This document shows positions 17,152-25,506 of a DNA stretch of 58,274 bases, piece by piece. This stretch comes from Paraburkholderia rhynchosiae. GTDB taxonomy: Bacteria > Pseudomonadota > Gammaproteobacteria > Burkholderiales > Burkholderiaceae. The first letter of the stretch is position 1; each line of letters opens with the position of its first letter. A model generated the notes under the pieces. It had not been told where the DNA came from. It saw only the letters and a program-made list of their open reading frames with translations, and searched no databases. The stretch covers positions 1-58,274 of the forward strand of contig NZ_PNXY01000036.1 of the NCBI RefSeq assembly GCF_002879865.1. Direction: 5' to 3'. The position numbers and the translations under genes were made by a program.

Positions 17152-18111
17152 ATGTGCTACTCGGCCCAGATTCAGGCGGACTATCGCAAGTTCGTGCGGA
17201 TGTTCGGCGCCACCATGAGCATCAGGGAGTTCGCGCGCCTCTTCTTCGAGCGGGCCGAGGGCAGCAGGGCTAAAGTGCCCAGGGCGATGGAGGATGCGTT
17301 TGCCAACCCGCAGTCCGACGCCGAACGGGAAATCAGGGCGCATATCGACCGGTTCAATGCGGACGAGACCGTGCGACTGGAGCAGGACCTGTTCAGACAC
17401 CGCACGCGGCTCGCGGAAGCCGAGCGGTCCCTGCAGACCAGAGTTACGAAGAAGGCCACTGAAAGCAGGCGCATTGCCACCGACAAAATCGCGTGGACGC
17501 TTGCGAGACTCGACGACATCCGTCGCACCGACCCGCAGCCGCGCGACTCGCGCATCTTTCCGGGGCATTACGCGCCCGTGATGGTAGTGGAGAATGGCCA
17601 GCGCGTAGTCAAGCCGATGCGATACCAGTGTCGCATTGCGGGCAAACCGGCAACGCATGATGCAAAGTTTCCAGGTGCATATAACGCGCGCCGCGACAGT
17701 CTCGAAGCATTCTGGAGGCCGCTCTTCGGCTACTCGCATGGCGTACTTGTGGTCAATGCTTTCTATGAAAACGTGAGCAAAGCGAAGATGGAGGGCAGGG
17801 TGCTCGCCGACGGCGAGGAAGATGAAAACGTTGTGCTGGAGTTTCGTCCGCGGCCGCCTCACGACATGCTGGTCGCATGCCTGTGGTCGCACTGGTCCGC
17901 GCCCGGTGAGCCCGACCTGTTGTCATTTGCGGCCATTACGGATGAGCCGCCGCCCGAAGTCGCCGCGGCGGGTCACGACCGCTGCATCATTGCGCTCAAA
18001 CCGGAAAATCTCGACGCGTGGCTCAATCCTGATTCCAGCAATCTCGCCGCGCTACATGCCATCCTCGAAGACTGCGACCGGCCATACTATGAACACCGGT
18101 TGGCCGCATGA
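17152..18111 (+). CDS. SRAP (YedK/HMCES-type) abasic-site protein, long form
   Basis: 319 residues from the ATG at 17152, preceded by GGAGGAACC. This start puts the catalytic cysteine at position 2 (MCYSAQ), as required for the thiazolidine DNA-protein link at abasic sites. The other SRAP residues are present: Asn178 (AYNARRDSLE), Glu206 (FYENVS) and His275 (GHDRC). E. coli YedK has about 73 residues between Cys2 and its Asn; here there are about 175. The surplus (residues ~30-130) is charged and helical, with a coiled-coil look. It lies 117 bp after dnaE2 and probably joins the SOS unit, protecting abasic sites while the mutasome works. Confidence 0.85.
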   Translation: MCYSAQIQADYRKFVRMFGATMSIREFARLFFERAEGSRAKVPRAMEDAFANPQSDAEREIRAHIDRFNADETVRLEQDLFRHRTRLAEAERSLQTRVTKKATESRRIATDKIAWTLARLDDIRRTDPQPRDSRIFPGHYAPVMVVENGQRVVKPMRYQCRIAGKPATHDAKFPGAYNARRDSLEAFWRPLFGYSHGVLVVNAFYENVSKAKMEGRVLADGEEDENVVLEFRPRPPHDMLVACLWSHWSAPGEPDLLSFAAITDEPPPEVAAAGHDRCIIALKPENLDAWLNPDSSNLAALHAILEDCDRPYYEHRLAA

Positions 18112-18233
18112 CGATGATAGCGACCATCTTCCTGGGATAGCATGTCACGACGAACAATCCGCTGAACCTCGACCTTCGTACACGTGCCGGACTGCCTTGC
18201 GTACGGCTTGCCTCGCATCTTCTGGCACGGCAG

Positions 18234-18512
18234 ATGACGGGTGAATGGTTATCCGTCGAACACGTCGTGGAGTCGACCGTGCTGTGGCTGACTACAAGCG
18301 CCGGAGGGGCTGATGTAATGCAGCGGGTCATGCTGTCGGCCAGGGCGCGGGATATCGCCCAGGGTCTGGAGGCCACGTTGCAACCTGCGGTGACGCCGAA
18401 AATCGTAACGACGCTGTTCTGCAAAAATCTGCGCCTCGATTTCCGCTCGCCAGTAGCGGGAGATATCTACCAGCACTGCCTCACGCAACTGTTCAATTCC
18501 GGCTGCTTCTGA
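18234..18512 (+). CDS. Small hypothetical protein
   Basis: 92 residues from the ATG at 18234; the frame is open back to about 18140 without a standard start. Codon use is strongly GC3-biased like real genes here, and the product (SVEHVVESTVLWLTTSAGG, DFRSPVAGDIYQHCLTQLFN) looks soluble and mildly amphipathic. I do not recognise a family. It follows the SRAP gene on the same strand, so it could be the last gene of the repair unit or a truncated gene whose start lies upstream. Confidence 0.4.
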   Translation: MTGEWLSVEHVVESTVLWLTTSAGGADVMQRVMLSARARDIAQGLEATLQPAVTPKIVTTLFCKNLRLDFRSPVAGDIYQHCLTQLFNSGCF

Positions 18513-19029
18513 ACAGGTCAACCGGTGCGTTGCATCGTTCATGCACGACGTCTCCGGCCTCTTTGTCCTGTAGCGGTGGCGACTATACGTCCCGCCGGTT
18601 CATACATCAGTTTCCTGCGCTGCTGCGGCGCGATCGTGAAGTCCCGTGCCAAACTTCCGTAGCAGACCCACTCCGGTCAGACAATTTTCTTCAAACCGGT
18701 CAGTCGGCCAAATTGAGGTTTTGCAAACGGAAGTGCCACTAAGCGGCCATTGGCGACCTCACCCAATCGGCCACAAGCAGCCATCTACCCACGAGCGACT
18801 GCGGTCATTCGAACGTCGGCAAGTGGGCCCCGAAGCCGACGTACGCACTCGCCTGTTGGGACCCAAGAGACGGAGGCCTTGTACGGTCCGAGGTCGCGGC
18901 CGATTCGTTCATGCAATAGGTTCTTAGGTCGCGAGCAGCTGCTACACATGGTGCGGCGATTGACAACAAGCCACCTTCGGCGCATTCATGTCCGCTGTCT
19001 CGCGATCTTCTTGCACTACAGATTTGTGA
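18513..19029. repeat. Intergenic region with degenerate repeat-like motifs
   Basis: No gene is seen. The stretch 18705-18910 contains AAGCGGCCATTGGCGACC, ATCGGCCACAAGCAGCC and GCGGTCATTCGAACGTCGG. Related words recur in other spacers of this window (2171-2245, 4331-4440, 27700-27780, 57890-57950). They look like members of a degenerate dispersed intergenic repeat of Burkholderiaceae. I cannot define ends or a consensus by eye. Confidence 0.35.
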
Positions 19030-20046
19030 CTAGAACGCGGGATCCAGTTCAATGGAAACTCCGCCCTGTCGGGCCGATGCGTAGGCGGCGTCCATGACTT
19101 GCATCATCAGCTCTGCATCCCGCAGCGATGCGATCGGCTTTGCGCCCGTCTGGCTTTCGGCGAGGACGCGCTTGACGAACAACGGATAATAGACGTCTGT
19201 CTCAAGCTGAAGGCGGCGGCTGCGCGTGCCGGCGGAAAGATGATTTCTGTCGCGAAACTCGATTCTGTCAGGGCCAGACTTCGCGTACATACGATCTGAA
19301 GCAAGGGTGAAAGAAAATTCGCGCTGCTCGTCGGGGGTACTGGGAAAACTGTATCCCGTCTCTACTGAGCCGATTACGCCGTCTTCGGTTTGCATGGTCA
19401 GCAGCGAATAGTCTTCAACGGCACCTCGATGCGTTCTTGAGTTCATGACGGCGGAGACACGGGCGATTTCCTTGCCAGTGAGCAACCGAAACAGGTCGAT
19501 GAAGTGCGTAGCCACATTGATTGTCGATCCGCCGCCAGAGTACACGGGATCGAGCGCCCACCCGGAACCTGCGGCTTCGTATCGACCGGGCGGGCCCACA
19601 ATGAAGCGGAACGACATGTAGTTGAAGTCCGATGGTATGCGCCCCTCGGCGTCTTCGAGTGAGCGGAGCAATTCGCTCATTCGGAAGATCAACGGTACCG
19701 CGCAGTAAAGATTGGCTTTCTCGGCCAGTGTGCGAAGTCGAGTGACTTGCGCCATATTCACGCCGCACGGCTTTTCCAGCGCGAACGGAATGTTCCGCGT
19801 GATCACCGCCTCAGCGAGCGCCGGCATCTCAGAATGCCGACCGAATACAAAAGCGAAATCGACCTCCTCGCGCTCCAGCAGCTCACAGGCCGACGAGTAC
19901 AGCTTGCTTCCGAAACGTGCGGCGATCGCTTCACCTTTCACGTGCTCTGCATCCGACACGGCAACGACCTCGATTCCTGGTGCTTCAAGCGCATCGAGGT
20001 AGAGCGGCATATGCCAATGGCTGGCCTCCAGCAAGGCGACTCGCAT
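19030..20046 (-). CDS. Gfo/Idh/MocA-family oxidoreductase
   Basis: 338 residues from the ATG at 20046. The family marker EKPCGVNM, with the conserved lysine of EKP, and a C-terminal alpha/beta domain with GGGSTINVATHFIDLF support an NAD(P)-dependent sugar or cyclitol dehydrogenase. The N-terminus (LLEASHWHMPLY) lacks the usual G-x-G-x-x-G cofactor loop, which is unusual; some family members bind the cofactor differently. It is the last gene of a minus-strand operon with transporter, cupin and shikimate-dehydrogenase genes, so it probably handles an intermediate of the same carbocyclic or sugar acid. Confidence 0.8.
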   Translation of the reverse strand: MRVALLEASHWHMPLYLDALEAPGIEVVAVSDAEHVKGEAIAARFGSKLYSSACELLEREEVDFAFVFGRHSEMPALAEAVITRNIPFALEKPCGVNMAQVTRLRTLAEKANLYCAVPLIFRMSELLRSLEDAEGRIPSDFNYMSFRFIVGPPGRYEAAGSGWALDPVYSGGGSTINVATHFIDLFRLLTGKEIARVSAVMNSRTHRGAVEDYSLLTMQTEDGVIGSVETGYSFPSTPDEQREFSFTLASDRMYAKSGPDRIEFRDRNHLSAGTRSRRLQLETDVYYPLFVKRVLAESQTGAKPIASLRDAELMMQVMDAAYASARQGGVSIELDPAF

Positions 20047-20173
20047 ACCTATTCTCCTTTGAAATTTATCCGACTTTGTTCAATCCGAAGTCACCTAGCG
20101 AGGAACTATGCTGGTGGCGCTTTTCGGCTAATGTTTAGCATGGCGATCGCGTGGCTGTTGCGTTACGCAGCGC

Positions 20174-21010
20174 TCATCGCATGCCGTCGCCCGGCGCCGG
20201 GCGGCCACCAGGGCGGTAGTCAAATCCAAGAAAACGCAGTGCGTACAGCGCCTGCCCTTGATGCATCGGACCGCCGTCCTGAGTACGGCACCCGCGCGCG
20301 CGCGCGGCCCGACGAAGCGGCGTCGGCTCGGCCGCATTAACGATGTCGACGACGATGGCGCCGGGAGCGAGCCGCTCCGGATCAACTGGCATCGGATCGT
20401 TCTCTTTCATGCCAAGCGGCGTGGCGTTGATTACGACATCGAACCCGTGCGGATCGGGTGGCCCGGAGCGTGTGGGGCAGCCCGTTTCCGCAGCAACAGA
20501 TGCTGCTAGTTCGTCGGCCCGATGCCCATCGACATCCGATATGGTCAGTTCGCTGGCGCCTGCGGATGCGATAGCAAATGCGATAGCGCTTCCTGCGCCT
20601 CCAGCGCCGACGAGAAGCACCGACTTATTCGCCGGATGGTTGCCTTCCCACTGCATCCCAAGGACGCAGCCGACGCCATCTGATATCGCGCCGACCCAGC
20701 GCCCATCTGCTTCACAGCGGATGACGTTCACTGCGCCGACCTGGCGAGCCGTCGAATCTAGCTCGTCGACAAGTGCGAGCATCCGTTGCTTGTGCGGCAT
20801 CGTGACCAGCAGACCGGACAGATTGCTCATCGCACGTGCACCGGTGACGAAGGCAGGCAGGTTGTCCGCCTTGACGCAGAAAGGCACGCAAACAGCGTCG
20901 GCGCGCTGCTCGATAAACAACCGGTTCAACAATTGTGGCGACTTGGCCGCGCTCAGCGGGTCGCCTATTAGCCCGTAGAGTCGCGTTGTGCCCGAGATTT
21001 GTGTTTGCAT
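20174..21010 (-). CDS. Shikimate/quinate 5-dehydrogenase family protein
   Basis: 278 residues, typical for AroE-like enzymes. The substrate region shows the SPQL-x-N start (KSPQLLNRLF) and the catalytic lysine in VTMPHK. The NADP fold has GAGGAGSAIAFAIA, with NATPLGM and the end motif HQGQALYALRF. This enzyme interconverts 3-dehydroshikimate and shikimate, or acts on quinate. Being in a catabolic operon behind an MHS transporter, away from aromatic biosynthesis genes, it is more likely an RifI/YdiB/SDH-like catabolic paralogue than the biosynthetic aroE. The symbol is therefore left empty. Confidence 0.85.
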   Translation of the reverse strand: MQTQISGTTRLYGLIGDPLSAAKSPQLLNRLFIEQRADAVCVPFCVKADNLPAFVTGARAMSNLSGLLVTMPHKQRMLALVDELDSTARQVGAVNVIRCEADGRWVGAISDGVGCVLGMQWEGNHPANKSVLLVGAGGAGSAIAFAIASAGASELTISDVDGHRADELAASVAAETGCPTRSGPPDPHGFDVVINATPLGMKENDPMPVDPERLAPGAIVVDIVNAAEPTPLRRAARARGCRTQDGGPMHQGQALYALRFLGFDYRPGGRPAPGDGMR

Positions 21011-21180
21011 TGCGGCCTCACGTTAAGTGTGAAACGAAGTCAATTTCTGCATGTCCGCGGCGGCCCACAACGTCGAAATCCGTTTGCTATGAACTACCTG
21101 CCTTGCCGAAATCGCAGCGGGCTCAGCAAGCAGATGCGCTCATTGGCGGATACCGGCCATCACGCTGAGCCGGACGCGCG

Positions 21181-21633
21181 TTACCTCCACGGTTCCGGCG
21201 GCTCCGGCAGATCCCACGTCCCGAAGACGGCGGGCTCGTTGATCTCAATAACTTCGAGGTCATCCGAGCGCCACATTACGTTGTGCGGAACGCCGGCGGG
21301 CTGAGCCAGACCGTCACCGGCGCTAAGCGTGACGTCTCCCTGAACCCCGGCGAATCGGAACGTGACCGATCCGCGCAGCACATACAGGTAGTGTCCGGTC
21401 ATGTCATGCCAGTGCCAGCCGGTGGGCTCGATGAACGGCTTAAGAGCGCGAATATGCTTCGCCCCGATGCGACCGTTGGTGACGGTGGCGAGCCCAAGAT
21501 CGCGATATTCAGAGTCGGCGCGCAGCCCCTCCTGGTTCCAAGGTGTGTCCGCCGCGCTAGTCCGCGCAAACGTGCTTAGGGACTGCGCGAGTTGTCGCGG
21601 GCCGTCGTAACGCGGCGTGCCTTCGTTATGCAT
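21181..21633 (-). CDS. Cupin-domain protein
   Basis: 150 residues with a single cupin barrel: WHWHDMTGHYLYVLRGSVTF holds the metal-binding H-x-H and a nearby conserved residue, then GDGLAQPAGVPHNV supplies the second motif with its histidine. Small cupins in sugar-acid operons serve as isomerases, dioxygenases or binding proteins; the reaction cannot be read here. It lies 121 bp downstream of the MHS transporter and before the shikimate-dehydrogenase gene on the same strand, so it is part of that operon. Confidence 0.8.
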   Translation of the reverse strand: MHNEGTPRYDGPRQLAQSLSTFARTSAADTPWNQEGLRADSEYRDLGLATVTNGRIGAKHIRALKPFIEPTGWHWHDMTGHYLYVLRGSVTFRFAGVQGDVTLSAGDGLAQPAGVPHNVMWRSDDLEVIEINEPAVFGTWDLPEPPEPWR

Positions 21634-21754
21634 GTGCCTTCTCCTCTATTGCTTCATGTGCTTCAAATCGCTGAGGCGGGCAACCGATGAGCACATCGTC
21701 CCAGCGCGACTTGCGCCACACGGTGGTCGCGGGAAGTCACAGCGACGCAGGCGG

Positions 21755-23188
21755 CTAAGACCGGAATTCATTGGCAAGCTCCCGTGCATCGGCATCCTTG
21801 CTGGTCGCGGCCATCGCTTCTCTGCGTAGGCGTTCATATTCCGCCTTGGGTACAGGAATCGCGTTGCGGTCGCCGAGATCGTCGAGGCGGATTCGGTACG
21901 TCTCCCTGGTGGAGAAGGCGGCAAACGCGGCAACCAGACAAATGCCGAATGTGAGACAGCCAATCTTCAACGGGATGTTGGTGGACCCCGGAGGCGCGAC
22001 GGCGACGAAAAGCGACGGCAGCAAGGCAGACAAAGTCGTCCCTACGTTCTGTCCAATCGCCATGCCGGTGACACGCACGCGCGTGCGGAACAGTTCGGGG
22101 AAAAGACTCGGGAAGACGCCGTTGAAGCCCTGGTAAGCGACGCCCCACATGAGCACCGAGAAGACCAGTGAGAGCAAGATACTGTGGATGCTGATGGCGT
22201 ACAGGTAGCCGAAAGCGAAGATACCGGAACTCACAACGCCGACGATAACGGGGGGCCTGCGACCGATCTTGTCCGAGAGGTTGCCGACGAGCGGGATCAG
22301 TATCACCGAGCACAGGTTGCCGAGAACCGGCACCCACAGAAAGACGGCGGCAGGAAAGCCAATGCCGTACGCCGGCTGGACGGCATAGGTCGCGCCGAAG
22401 ACCGTGGCCAAAAGCGCGGTGACCGCGGCAAGTGCCATGCAGACAACGCGCAAAACGTCGCCCCAACTCTGCCGCAGGACCTCGGCGACCGGCGAGGCAG
22501 GAATTTTGCCGCGTGCCTGCTCCTCGGAGAAAGCCGGGGTTTCGTCGACCTGACGGCGAATTATGTAACCCGTGACGATCACGACGATGCTCAGCAGGAA
22601 CGGAATGCGCCAACCCCATGCGGTGAACTGGCCCTTTGGCATGAAATGCGCGAGAGGCAGGAAGACCGCTGCCGCCATGAGCTGTCCGGCTTGCGACCCT
22701 TGCAGGGTAAAGCTCGCGAAGTAGCCGCGCCGACCGAACGGCGCATGTTCGAGAATCATCGAACTGGCGCCGGAGAGCTCTCCGGCGACCGCGAATCCCT
22801 GAATGAGCCGCAGGGCGACGAGCAACACGGGAGCCCAGATGCCGGCCTGCTGGTACGTGGGCAAAAGCCCCACGCCTATCGTCGAAATGCCCATCAGCAT
22901 CATGCAGAAGATCATCACCGCCTTACGCCCATGGCGGTCACCCCAATGCCCAAGAACCATCGCGCCAATCGGACGGGCCACGTAGCCGACACCAAAGGTC
23001 GCCAGCGATGCAACGATGGCGACGGTTGGGTTGCCCGACGGGAAAAAAAGCTGCGGAAATATTAGCGACGCCGCGGTCGCGTAGATGAAAAAATCGTAGT
23101 ACTCGAGTGCTGTGCCAATCCAACCACTGGCTGCGGCGATCTTCGATTGGCGCTTGCCATGGGGCGTCGCCGGTGCTTTAGCGTTCAT
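21755..23188 (-). CDS. MHS-family MFS proton symporter (organic acid uptake)
   Basis: 477 residues with twelve predicted membrane spans. The opening ASGWIGTALEYYDFFIYATA and the loop LGHWGDRHGRKAVM are the signatures of metabolite:H+ symporters such as KgtP, ProP and ShiA. It is first in an operon with a cupin, a shikimate-type dehydrogenase and a Gfo/Idh enzyme, so shikimate, quinate or a related acid is a reasonable substrate; this is inference from context. It is divergent from the IclR gene at 23273 and separated by an 84-bp spacer containing a long dyad. Confidence 0.88.
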   Translation of the reverse strand: MNAKAPATPHGKRQSKIAAASGWIGTALEYYDFFIYATAASLIFPQLFFPSGNPTVAIVASLATFGVGYVARPIGAMVLGHWGDRHGRKAVMIFCMMLMGISTIGVGLLPTYQQAGIWAPVLLVALRLIQGFAVAGELSGASSMILEHAPFGRRGYFASFTLQGSQAGQLMAAAVFLPLAHFMPKGQFTAWGWRIPFLLSIVVIVTGYIIRRQVDETPAFSEEQARGKIPASPVAEVLRQSWGDVLRVVCMALAAVTALLATVFGATYAVQPAYGIGFPAAVFLWVPVLGNLCSVILIPLVGNLSDKIGRRPPVIVGVVSSGIFAFGYLYAISIHSILLSLVFSVLMWGVAYQGFNGVFPSLFPELFRTRVRVTGMAIGQNVGTTLSALLPSLFVAVAPPGSTNIPLKIGCLTFGICLVAAFAAFSTRETYRIRLDDLGDRNAIPVPKAEYERLRREAMAATSKDADARELANEFRS

Positions 23189-23235
23189 GCCTGTCTCCGT
23201 CGTAATTGACTTTCCGATGCCTCTGATCTATTGTT

Positions 23236-23265
23236 GTAACACCGTTCCATTTGGAAGGATGTTAC
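23236..23265. promoter_or_regulatory. Candidate IclR operator, 30-bp imperfect dyad
   Basis: GTAAC (23236-23240) and GTTAC (23261-23265) pair as outer arms. TTCC (23245-23248) and GGAA (23253-23256) pair as inner arms, and both pairs share one centre at 23250.5. 12 of 15 positions of the half-sites are complementary. It lies between the divergent transporter and IclR genes, 8 bp from the IclR start. Confidence 0.65.
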
Positions 23266-23272
23266 GCAGATT

Positions 23273-24082
23273 ATGAGAGTTGTCAAGGGAGCAGTTGACC
23301 GTTCGCTGCAAGCGATCGAGTTGCTCGCACGTGAGGCGCGCTGGATGCGAATGTCCGACATCGCTGCCGAGCTCGAGCTGGAGAAAGGCCCTGCCCACCG
23401 AGTGCTTGCGCAGTTGTGCGAGCAGGGCTGGGCCGAGCAGGACGTACACACATCCCAATACCGTCTGACTCTGAAGCTTTCCCTGCTCGGTCAGCGGTAC
23501 TTGCATGGGCTTGGCTTGCCGGGCCTGGTGCAGCCGATCCTCGACGAGGTAGCGGCGCAGTGCCGGGAACTGGTTCGCCTAACCGTCGTCAGCGAAGGAA
23601 CGCTTGCATGGCTGGCGTCCTCCCAAGGCGCGGCACCGGGTCTCATGTATTCGCCGTCCATGGATAGCCCGATTACCTTGCATGCGACGGCCAACGGGAA
23701 GGTGTGGCTGGCATCGATGTCAAACGACCGGGCGGTCGAATGTGCATTGGGTGGCGGGCTCGGAAAAGCTGCCGCCCGCGCGTGCGGGCCTAAAGCGATC
23801 ACGAGCATCGAGCAGTTGCTTCCCGAGCTGGAACTGACTAGACAGCGCGGCTATGGGCTGGTTGTAGAAGAAGCTGAACCCGGCGTTGCCGCTTTAGCGG
23901 TGCCCGTGCAGTCGCTAACCGACGGCACGGTGGTCGGCACGATGAGCATTGCGGGACCCGTAATGCGTGTTCAACCCGGGCGTTATGACGACTTCTACGC
24001 GTTGTTGAAAGAGGCGGCTTCGAAGCTAGGCGCGGTATGGCCGCGTCAGCGTGTTGGGGCTAACGTCAGTGAGGCGGCTTGA
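23273..24082 (+). CDS. IclR-family transcriptional regulator
   Basis: 269 residues. An N-terminal winged HTH (VDRSLQAIELLAREARWMRM, then IAAELELEKGPAHRVLAQLC) is followed by the IclR effector GAF-like domain with LHATANGKVWLA and a C-terminal GTMSIAGP. The family controls aromatic, hydroaromatic and glyoxylate catabolism. It is divergent from the transporter operon at 19030-23188 and overlaps a dyad just upstream, so it probably regulates both sides and itself. The ATG at 23273 is the natural start for the HTH. Confidence 0.9.
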   Translation: MRVVKGAVDRSLQAIELLAREARWMRMSDIAAELELEKGPAHRVLAQLCEQGWAEQDVHTSQYRLTLKLSLLGQRYLHGLGLPGLVQPILDEVAAQCRELVRLTVVSEGTLAWLASSQGAAPGLMYSPSMDSPITLHATANGKVWLASMSNDRAVECALGGGLGKAAARACGPKAITSIEQLLPELELTRQRGYGLVVEEAEPGVAALAVPVQSLTDGTVVGTMSIAGPVMRVQPGRYDDFYALLKEAASKLGAVWPRQRVGANVSEAA

Positions 24083-24084
24083 AG

Positions 24085-24279
24085 ATGACAGCCGCGACAC
24101 AGGCCGCCGAAGCCATCGCCAGTCCGCGTAAACGGGCAGCGGGCCTTCTTGTGACAGCGCGCCAAACAGGCGCGCTCGTCGAGCGGCTGCCCGTCGAACT
24201 GCTGCCTACTAGTTTGGATGACGGATCCGCGATCCAGCAAGAGGTCAGCCATCAACTAGGCCGGCAGATCGGCGCATAG
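24085..24279 (+). pseudogene. N-terminal remnant of a 2-oxopent-4-enoate hydratase-like gene
   Basis: The 64-residue frame (LLVTARQTGALVERLPVELL then LDDGSAIQQEVSHQLGRQIG) reads like the start of MhpD/HpaH-type hydratases, which continue IG-x-WKVG. Here a TAG replaces the Trp codon after IGA, and the remaining ~190 residues are missing; the next gene starts 9 nt later. It begins 2 nt after the IclR stop, so it probably was part of the downstream operon. The product, if made, would be inactive. Confidence 0.55.
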
Positions 24280-24288
24280 GGAGAAGAT

Positions 24289-24984
24289 ATGAGCCTTGCT
24301 GGAACGGGCGTTGTCGCAATCTGGCATGACCTGCTGCCGGAAGCGAAAGATGAATTCTACGAGTGGCACAACCGCGAGCACATGCCCGAACGTGCCGGCA
24401 TCCCTGGCTTCAGGCGCGGTCGGCGTTTCATAGCACTGGATGCCGGTCCCGAGTACTTCAATCTATACGAGGCCGACACTGTCGAGGTGCTCGGCTCGCA
24501 AGACTACCTTTCCAGGCTGAATACGCCGACACCGTGGACCAAGCAGGTTGTCGCCTCTTTCCGGAGCGTCGCACGCTCAATCTGTCACGTCGCCTATTCG
24601 GACGGCGTTGGGCAGGGTGCCTATCTCATGACGGTGCGCTTCGACGTGCCTTCGGATGCGCGGGCAGAAGTCGTGAAGGGTTTGCGTCAGCGCGTGCTGC
24701 CGCCCCTCGTGGATCTGCCGGGTATCACGGGCGTGCACCTATGCCTTGCCGACGAAGCGATCAGCAAGGTGGAAACGGCGGAGAAGAAGGCGCGTTCAGA
24801 AGGCACGCAGGTACCCACGTGGATCGCGTTAGTCGAAGGGTGCCGGACGGACTATGTGAGTTCAGCCGTGGACCGCTTCCTTTCGGGACTGGCGGCATTG
24901 CCCCAGCCAGGTGCAACAACGCCGGACACCACGCTTTATCAACTCGAGTACACGCGCTGCAAAACGCCCTGGAGCGCTGGCTAA
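24289..24984 (+). CDS. DUF4286 / EthD-like conserved protein
   Basis: 231 residues, ATG at 24289 after GGAGAAGAT. The opening Y-EWHNREHMPERAGIPGFRRG is the pattern of DUF4286 proteins (dimeric ferredoxin-like barrel, related to EthD): conserved E-W-H/Y-x-x-EH-x-PER and GFRR-x-RR. The family has no firmly known reaction. It is repeatedly found in aromatic and sugar-acid catabolic operons and may bind or turn over an intermediate. It sits downstream of the IclR gene and the hydratase remnant, on the same strand. Confidence 0.7.
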   Translation: MSLAGTGVVAIWHDLLPEAKDEFYEWHNREHMPERAGIPGFRRGRRFIALDAGPEYFNLYEADTVEVLGSQDYLSRLNTPTPWTKQVVASFRSVARSICHVAYSDGVGQGAYLMTVRFDVPSDARAEVVKGLRQRVLPPLVDLPGITGVHLCLADEAISKVETAEKKARSEGTQVPTWIALVEGCRTDYVSSAVDRFLSGLAALPQPGATTPDTTLYQLEYTRCKTPWSAG

Positions 24985-25130
24985 ACGGTTAAGCGTCGTC
25001 TGCATCACCGCTTCACGGCCCTTCGCGCACATCCTCGTGGCCAGTCGCGACCGGCCTTCACCTTGAGAAACGTAGGTGTATTGCCATGTCGTCGAAAATC
25101 GCCGACACGTCCCACTCGTCGACCGCGTCG

Positions 25131-25506
25131 ATGTCGGCTCGTGTCATAAGGCTCAATCCTGCCGACGATGTCGTTATCGCGCTCGAACAGCTTTTGTCCG
25201 GCACGGTGATCAGCAACGAAGCGGTGACCGTCTCGGGACTGATCACGGGACGCGGTTCAGCTTACGGCTGCGCGCCCGCGCCGTCCGTGAAGCTTGCGAC
25301 AAACACGGCACTCTGGCAACGACAGGCCGATGATATCGACCTCAACTGCGGAAAAGTGCTGGAAGGGAGGCACCACGATCGAGCAACTTGGCAAGGTGCT
25401 GTTTCAATTGCTGCTCGACGTGGCGTCGGGGAAACGTTCCCGCAGCGAGCAACACAGTTACGGACAAAAGGAATTCGTCCCCTGGCAAATCAGCGCAATT
25501 AGGTGA
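25131..25506 (+). pseudogene. uxaA-type altronate dehydratase, internally deleted and frameshifted
   Basis: Three blocks match UxaA. The N-terminal SAF region is MSARVIRLNPADDVVIALEQ to VTVSGLI. It is followed directly by TGRGSAYGCAPAPSVKLATN and DDIDLNCGKVLEG. After a one-base excess in GGG near 25365, another frame carries GTTIEQLGKVLFQLLLDVAS and EFVPWQISAI. These are the first ~45 and last ~95 residues of a ~500-residue protein; the middle is gone. An upstream ATG at 25086 extends the frame without family support. It suggests the locus once handled hexuronate or other sugar acids. Confidence 0.72.
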
